Assembly: GCF_016888135.1 (NCBI RefSeq)
Contig: NZ_JACSWB010000135.1
Span: 52,292-116,291 of the forward strand
Direction of reading: 5' to 3'
DNA from: Leptolyngbya sp. CCY15150
Lineage (GTDB): Bacteria > Cyanobacteriota > Cyanobacteriia > RECH01
Length of the DNA: 64,000 nt
The notes below the pieces were generated by a model. The model was not told where the DNA came from and made no database searches. It worked only from the letters and a program-made list of their open reading frames with translations. The position numbers and the translations under genes are program-made. Of this stretch, positions 60,131-64,000 are shown one piece after another (position 1 is the stretch's first letter; every line of letters begins with the position of its first letter).

Positions 60131-60745
60131 ATGGCCTTACTAAAGTCCCTGATGATTGCTGGAGCGAGTGCTGTGGGAGTGGCGATCGCCCTGCCCACCC
60201 TAGCAAACACCACTGCACCCATGGTGACAGACACGCTCATGGCTGGTACCGCCTACGAAGCGGCTGAGACCATGATGGATGATATGGCTGAACCCACCAT
60301 GATGGATGAAGCAACGGAACCCATGATGGGTCAACCGACCATCGTAGACATTGCTGCATCTAGTGAATCGTTTCAAACTCTAACGGCGGCCCTAGAAGCA
60401 GCCGATTTGGTGAGCACCTTGCAGGGAGAAGGGCCCTTCACCGTGTTTGCTCCCACGGATGAAGCCTTTGCTGCACTGCCTCCCGGCACCCTAGAAGCTT
60501 TACTCCTACCCGAAAACAAGGATATCCTGGTGAGCATCCTCACCTACCACGTCGTACCTGGCAGCGTGATGTCAACAGATTTAACATCTGGTGCTGTCCC
60601 CACGGCTGAAGGTCGTTCTATCATGGTTGATGTGAGCGAAGCGGGTGTCATGGTGAACAATGCCTCCGTGGTTATGGCAGATATCGAAGCTAGTAACGGT
60701 GTTGTCCACGTGATCGATCAAGTCATCCTCCCCCCCGATATGTAG
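60131..60745 (+). CDS. Secreted fasciclin (FAS1) domain protein with Met-rich segment
   Basis: A 204-residue exported protein. Signal peptide 1-26 ([19 protein letters not shown], cleavage likely after ALPTLA). Residues 47-67 are methionine-rich, with seven Met in 19 positions (48, 49, 52, 57, 58, 65, 66). The FAS1 domain covers about 70-204, with [20 protein letters not shown], the H1 motif [33 protein letters not shown] and the H2-like [16 protein letters not shown]1 proteins mediate adhesion. An ECF sigma factor and RskA-like anti-sigma gene follow on the same strand after a 141-bp repeat, an order reminiscent of mycobacterial mpb70/83-sigK-rskA. Confidence 0.9.
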   Translation: MALLKSLMIAGASAVGVAIALPTLANTTAPMVTDTLMAGTAYEAAETMMDDMAEPTMMDEATEPMMGQPTIVDIAASSESFQTLTAALEAADLVSTLQGEGPFTVFAPTDEAFAALPPGTLEALLLPENKDILVSILTYHVVPGSVMSTDLTSGAVPTAEGRSIMVDVSEAGVMVNNASVVMADIEASNGVVHVIDQVILPPDM

Positions 60746-60774
60746 GTAAGCGGATAGGTTTGGCGTAGCTAAAC

Positions 60775-60915
60775 GGCGTTGCTGAATCGATGCGTGATCT
60801 GCCCTCATCCCCAACCCTTTTTCTTAGGGAGAAAGAAGCTAGAACTCTGATTCCCTCTCCCCGAGAGGGCTTGGGTGAGGGCAGATTTAGGACTGCATAC
60901 CAGCTCAGCAACGCC
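60775..60915 (+). repeat. 141-bp inverted-end repeat, copy 2
   Basis: GGCGTTGCTGA (60775-60785) and TCAGCAACGCC (60905-60915) are perfect 11-base inverted ends. Inside are GATCTGCCCTCATCCCCAAC and GGTGAGGGCAGATTT, also inverted, with two small hairpins. Same 141-base length as 33511-33651. It separates the fasciclin gene from the sigma factor gene. Confidence 0.75.
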
Positions 60916-61061
60916 AGCTAAACTCCTCTGAGCGCCATAAACCTACTGGATCATGAATCAAAGACCTTAGGCTTCCCAGACTTAGCTAGCATCTGGGAAG
61001 TTTAAGTCTTTCAACTTATCGGACTGAGATTGCGAGGCTTCGACGTTATTGTTCAACATCC

Positions 61062-61640
61062 ATGGACGCTCCCCCTTCGACTGAATCTATTCATTGTCCA
61101 TCTGACGTAGATTTAATCCAGGCGATTCGCTCGGGTCAGGTAGACGCTTTAAATACGCTCTATGAGCGCTATGCCAAGCTAGTGTATAGCTTGGCTTTTA
61201 GAATGCTGAAAGATGTAGGTGAGTCGGAAGACTTGACGCAAGATACATTTCTAGCATTATGGCAACGTGATATTTATGATCCGTCTCGGGGGTCACTCAG
61301 TCGGTTTCTCATGATCTACGTGCGATCGCGAGCGATTGATCGACTGCGCACCAAAGGGACTCGTACCCAAGTGTTACAACGATGGCGAATGGCGATGAAA
61401 AGCGAAACATCCGGGATCAGTCCACTGGATCATGTTTCGATGGGCGAGCGATCGCGCATCACTCGGGACGCACTTGATCAGTTATCTGATGCAGAACGAC
61501 AGGTTCTGGAAATTGCTTATTATCAAGGGTATAGCCAGTCAGAGGTGGCTCAGAAACTGGGCATTCCCCTCGGGACCGTTAAAACTCGTTCACGTCAGGG
61601 ACTCAAGAAACTTCGCAAGGCATTACAGCAATACTTCTAA
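61062..61640 (+). CDS. ECF-type RNA polymerase sigma factor (SigK/SigG-like)
   Basis: A 192-residue group IV sigma factor. Region 2 covers about 25-95, with YERYAKLVYSLAFRML, the core-binding SEDLTQDTFLALW and the -10 recognition part SLSRFLMIYVRSRAIDRLR. Region 4 covers about 135-190, with LSDAERQVLEIAYYQGYSQ and the helix-turn-helix SEVAQKLGIPLGTVKTR. It lacks regions 1 and 3, as expected. The next gene, 12 bases downstream, encodes a membrane anti-sigma factor of the RskA type. By analogy to SigK, it would be released by proteolysis of the anti-sigma factor and transcribe envelope genes such as the upstream fasciclin gene. Confidence 0.94.
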   Translation: MDAPPSTESIHCPSDVDLIQAIRSGQVDALNTLYERYAKLVYSLAFRMLKDVGESEDLTQDTFLALWQRDIYDPSRGSLSRFLMIYVRSRAIDRLRTKGTRTQVLQRWRMAMKSETSGISPLDHVSMGERSRITRDALDQLSDAERQVLEIAYYQGYSQSEVAQKLGIPLGTVKTRSRQGLKKLRKALQQYF

Positions 61641-61652
61641 CTCTTCTGTTCT

Positions 61653-62438
61653 ATGGCTCCCTCTGAACTACCTGAAAACTGGCAAGACTTAATCGCTGAC
61701 TATGCCCTAGGCGCACTTCCGCCGGAGGATGTGGAGCTGGTGCAGCAGTGGTTACATCAGGATCCGGCTGTGCAAAAAGAACTTCAGGCCTACCAAGAAG
61801 TTCTGGCGCTGCTGCCCTACGCTCTCCCGCTTTCAACACCGTCCCGCCGCGTGAAGCAACGTTTGCTGGCGGCGGTGGGCGATCCTTCGACGGGTAGCGC
61901 TTGGCGGCCTCGGCGCATATGGGTGTGGGCAGCGATCGCCCTCGGTGTAGGTCTCTTTCTCGGGGGTGATAATCTACGTCTGCGGCAGCAGGTCGCCGAT
62001 CGCGATCGCCTACAGCAGGAGCTAGTCGCTGTCAGGGCAGAGCGCGATCGCCTGCTGCTGGAGCAACAAGATGCCGACATTATTCTGACAGCCCTGGGTC
62101 AGCCTAGCACCACCATTTACACGCTGCAGGGTGTTGACCCAGACGAGCCAACCTATGGTAGCCTGGTGACCCTGCCGGATCGTTCTGAAATGGTGCTCGT
62201 TTCTCACAACTTGCCGCCGCTAGTGGGCGATCGCATTTATCGTCTGTGGTCTGTGCCAGATGAATCGGCCGACCCGGTCTACTGTGGAGAGTTTAACAGC
62301 GATGCAACCGGCACCTCCCACTGGACAGCTCCGTCCAACACCTGTGTCACTCCTCCCCATCAACTGCTGATTACGATTGATCGCGTGACGGATCCTCCTT
62401 TGCCAACGGGGCAACTGGTGATGGCCAGCAAAGCGTAA
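61653..62438 (+). CDS. RskA-like membrane anti-sigma factor
   Basis: A 261-residue single-pass membrane protein. The cytoplasmic N-terminal anti-sigma domain starts ENWQDLIADYALGALPPEDV and runs to about residue 75. One membrane helix at 89-105 (RIWVWAAIALGVGLFLGG) is followed by a coiled coil (about 108-140). The periplasmic RskA C-terminal domain includes LPDRSEMVLVSHNLPPL and the family core YRLWSVPDESADPVYCGEF. No zinc H-x3-C-x2-C motif is seen, consistent with RskA rather than ZAS proteins. It would hold the ECF sigma factor at the membrane until an envelope signal triggers cleavage. Confidence 0.9.
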   Translation: MAPSELPENWQDLIADYALGALPPEDVELVQQWLHQDPAVQKELQAYQEVLALLPYALPLSTPSRRVKQRLLAAVGDPSTGSAWRPRRIWVWAAIALGVGLFLGGDNLRLRQQVADRDRLQQELVAVRAERDRLLLEQQDADIILTALGQPSTTIYTLQGVDPDEPTYGSLVTLPDRSEMVLVSHNLPPLVGDRIYRLWSVPDESADPVYCGEFNSDATGTSHWTAPSNTCVTPPHQLLITIDRVTDPPLPTGQLVMASKA

Positions 62439-62473
62439 CCCATACTCCCTAAGTAGTTTCTCAAAGAACAATC

Positions 62474-63340
62474 ATGCGCAAAATCCTCAGTTTGATTATC
62501 CTAACGGCCCTTGCCGTTGTAGGGCTCTCGTTGCTGCGTCCTGAGCAGCCGGCCCCCGCCACTGCATCCGTAAGCGATCGCCTCTACCAAGTCCATCAAG
62601 GCGATCGCCCTGTACCCACCCTAGCGATCGCCCCAGAACCTAGCCAGCCGGTGGTGTCGGAGTCAGTCACCTACGCCACAGTAGAGGGTACACCGGTAAC
62701 CGGCTATCTGGCTCGCCCTGCAGATACAAGCCAGCCCCATCCTGGCCTAATTGTTATCCATGAATGGTGGGGGCTCAACGACAATATTGAACAGATGACC
62801 GAGCGCTTAGCGGGAGAGGGCTATGTGGCCCTGGCTGTTGACCTTCTGGGGAGTGTAGCCGATACGCCTGAGGTGGCGCGATCGCTGGTGGAAGATGCGG
62901 CTCAGCGTCCCGAGCAGCTAGAAGATAATCTTCGCCAAGCTTTTCAATATCTATCGACGGAACAAGGTGCGCCTAGCATTGGCAGTATTGGCTGGTGTTT
63001 TGGGGGAAGCTGGTCTCTAAGGACAGCGCTGATCCTACCCGAGGATTTGGATGCCGCTGTGATCTACTACGGTGGTCAGCTCGAAACGGATGCAGAGGTG
63101 CTTGAGCCTCTCACCATGCCCATTTTGGGAATCTTCGGAGCCTTGGATACTAATCCTTCCGTTGAGACGGTGCAAGCGTTTGAGGCCACGCTCAATGCGC
63201 TAGATAAAGAAGCCGAGATTTACATCTACGATGATGCCGACCACGCCTTCGCCAACTCATCCGGCACCCGCTATAATCCGGAAGCGGCTGAAGCAGCCTG
63301 GGAGCGCACTACCGCGTTCTTGCAACAACATCTACAGTAG
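62474..63340 (+). CDS. Exported dienelactone hydrolase-family protein
   Basis: A 288-residue alpha/beta hydrolase with an N-terminal signal or anchor (ILSLIILTALAVVGLSLL). The catalytic triad is C175 (SIGWCFGGS), D225 (FGALDTNPS) and H257 (YDDADHAFA), with conserved E97 (IVIHEWWGLN). It hydrolyses ester or lactone bonds; secreted members are poorly characterised. It starts 35 bases after the anti-sigma gene and so may belong to the same transcript and regulon. A 109-bp repeat begins seven bases after its stop. Confidence 0.9.
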   Translation: MRKILSLIILTALAVVGLSLLRPEQPAPATASVSDRLYQVHQGDRPVPTLAIAPEPSQPVVSESVTYATVEGTPVTGYLARPADTSQPHPGLIVIHEWWGLNDNIEQMTERLAGEGYVALAVDLLGSVADTPEVARSLVEDAAQRPEQLEDNLRQAFQYLSTEQGAPSIGSIGWCFGGSWSLRTALILPEDLDAAVIYYGGQLETDAEVLEPLTMPILGIFGALDTNPSVETVQAFEATLNALDKEAEIYIYDDADHAFANSSGTRYNPEAAEAAWERTTAFLQQHLQ

Positions 63341-63346
63341 ACTTTA

Positions 63347-63455
63347 GACTTCATCGGAATTAGGAAAAATAATCAAGTCTTGGCCCGAAACCGATCGCTC
63401 TTATGGTTACTACATCCATTGGGATATCGGGCAACTAGTGACCGATAAGGTCTAG
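63347..63455 (+). repeat. 109-bp dispersed repeat, copy 3
   Basis: Reads GACTTCATCGGAATTAGGAA at the start, then CGAAACCGATCG and TTACTACATCCATTGGGATA, and ends ACCGATAAGGTCTAG. Nearly the same as copy 2 (40901-41009, reverse strand). 109 bases, placed directly behind a gene end like copy 1. Confidence 0.75.
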
Positions 63456-63633
63456 TAACAACCGACTGGTTTTCTCGGGGGAAACGTTGTCGCTGAAGCT
63501 CGGCTCACCGGTGGAGACTGGGTTCACAGCCGCTCTTGATCAAGGGCGGCTGTGATCATCTGGTCAAAACCAGCTCAACTTGATAGGTTAGACGGTCAAC
63601 TAACGAGTCTCAAACTATCTTACGTTGTCTGGT
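63456..63633. other. Short intergenic region before the right-edge gene
   Basis: Holds AGCCGCTCTTGAT / ATCAAGAGCGGCT-like symmetry: CAGCCGCTCTTGATCAAG followed by GGCGGCTG around 63529-63554. This hairpin can terminate the hydrolase transcript or that of the convergent gene. Confidence 0.45.
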
Positions 63634-64000
63634 TTAAACCCCCAAGTTGAGGTTGTACGCCGTATTGTTATTGGTGAATGCATCAACAACAAAGAAGTAG
63701 GTATCTGCTTCCAGGGTGCGATTAATGGAGAAGGGGGCGAGACTAGAACTACCAGACGAGAAGGTGATGCGTTCAGAAGAATCGGCAACACCATTATTAT
63801 TACTATCCCGGTACAGCGAGAGCTGCACGCGTCCGGTTAATCCGCTGATGGTTGCCCCAACGGTGCGACTACCACTCAACGAAAAACGATAAACATCCGT
63901 CGAATCGACCACACCGACAAACTGTCTATAGGAACGACTGCTGGTGAGTGAACCTATATTGAATGCAGTCGTAAAGTCATCACCGGGATCAGTGGTAGGT
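63634..64000 (-). CDS. PPC-domain secreted protein, C-terminal fragment (runs off right edge)
   Basis: The reverse frame is open from the right edge to TAA at 63634-63636 and gives the last 121 residues. They read DDFTTAFNIGSLTSSRSYRQ at the start, then STDVYRFSLSGSRTVGATIS, YRDSNNNGVADSSERI and DTYFFVVDAFTNNNTAYNL. This is a pre-peptidase C-terminal (PPC) domain, which follows secreted peptidases and calcium-repeat surface proteins in cyanobacteria. The domain occupies the very C-terminus. The catalytic or main part lies outside the window. Confidence 0.75.
   Translation of the reverse strand, partial: PTTDPGDDFTTAFNIGSLTSSRSYRQFVGVVDSTDVYRFSLSGSRTVGATISGLTGRVQLSLYRDSNNNGVADSSERITFSSGSSSLAPFSINRTLEADTYFFVVDAFTNNNTAYNLNLGV

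Noticed and set aside
1..64000. GCGATCGC repeats as regulatory or phage-defence sites
   Set aside because: They are HIP1 sequences, ubiquitous in cyanobacterial genomes, inside and outside genes.
1..64000. tRNA, rRNA or transposase genes
   Set aside because: No T-loop signature with acceptor pairing, no rRNA sequence and no transposase-like protein was recognised by reading.

Overview
The window is almost certainly cyanobacterial chromosome. The HIP1 octamer GCGATCGC recurs throughout (for example at 144-151), coding density is moderate, and the gene set is typical: a quinol oxidase of the cyanide-insensitive bd type, several hybrid or PAS/GAF sensor kinases, WD40 and STAND proteins, and a Ggt-like solute transporter. 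Many different dispersed intergenic repeats suggest a larger, probably filamentous, genome. I cannot name a species.

Layout. At 1-214 lies the N-terminal end of a beta-helix surface protein. At 674-2772 a MarR regulator precedes a two-gene ABC-2 exporter. At 2915-10908 a reverse-strand set encodes a P-loop ATPase, translationally coupled to a 1787-residue NTPase/TPR/membrane/17xWD40 protein, followed by an exported WD40 protein; it looks like a signalling or conflict module. At 10971-14311 are a methyltransferase, a PHP phosphoesterase, a 2OG-Fe(II) oxygenase and a conserved small protein, then a structured non-coding stretch ending in a terminator. A hybrid sensor kinase fills 15302-18580. 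Pyruvate formate-lyase, its activase and a methyltransferase occupy 18970-23002.

The most striking region is 23328-32551, an eight-gene reverse-strand operon. In transcription order it holds purU, four genes like heterotetrameric sarcosine oxidase (B, D, A, G), and three genes that split a glutamate-synthase-like enzyme into amidotransferase, GXGXG and FMN-domain subunits. This order matches the mgdABCD-mgsABC N-methylglutamate (methylamine) gene set of methylotrophs. A divergent XRE-cupin regulator (32699-33340) flanks it. The predicted flow is N-methyl group to methylene-THF to formyl-THF to formate; the nearby pyruvate formate-lyase also makes formate.

From 33.9 kb onwards come a YHS protein with 14 (N/D)PCA units, a SulP transporter, a PAS/GAF kinase, an atypical 2H-like protein, an AT-hook/coiled-coil protein, a divergent CUT1 solute transporter (44778-50064), cydAB, a glycosyltransferase, a slipin, a fused pstC-pstA with pstB, a YhcG-type nuclease, and a fasciclin / ECF sigma / RskA-like anti-sigma / dienelactone hydrolase group that recalls the SigK-RskA-MPB70 arrangement of mycobacteria. 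The right edge (63634-64000) is the C-terminal end of a secreted PPC-domain protein.

Intergenic DNA is rich in repeats. I see a 109-bp family in three copies of identical length, a 141-bp family with GGCGTTGCTGA-type ends (two full, several partial copies), a two-copy 92-bp-core family with ATCCGGTT ends, a two-copy family with TATGCTG-like ends, and GGGTT...AACCC hairpins. I found no tRNA, rRNA, CRISPR array or transposase gene.
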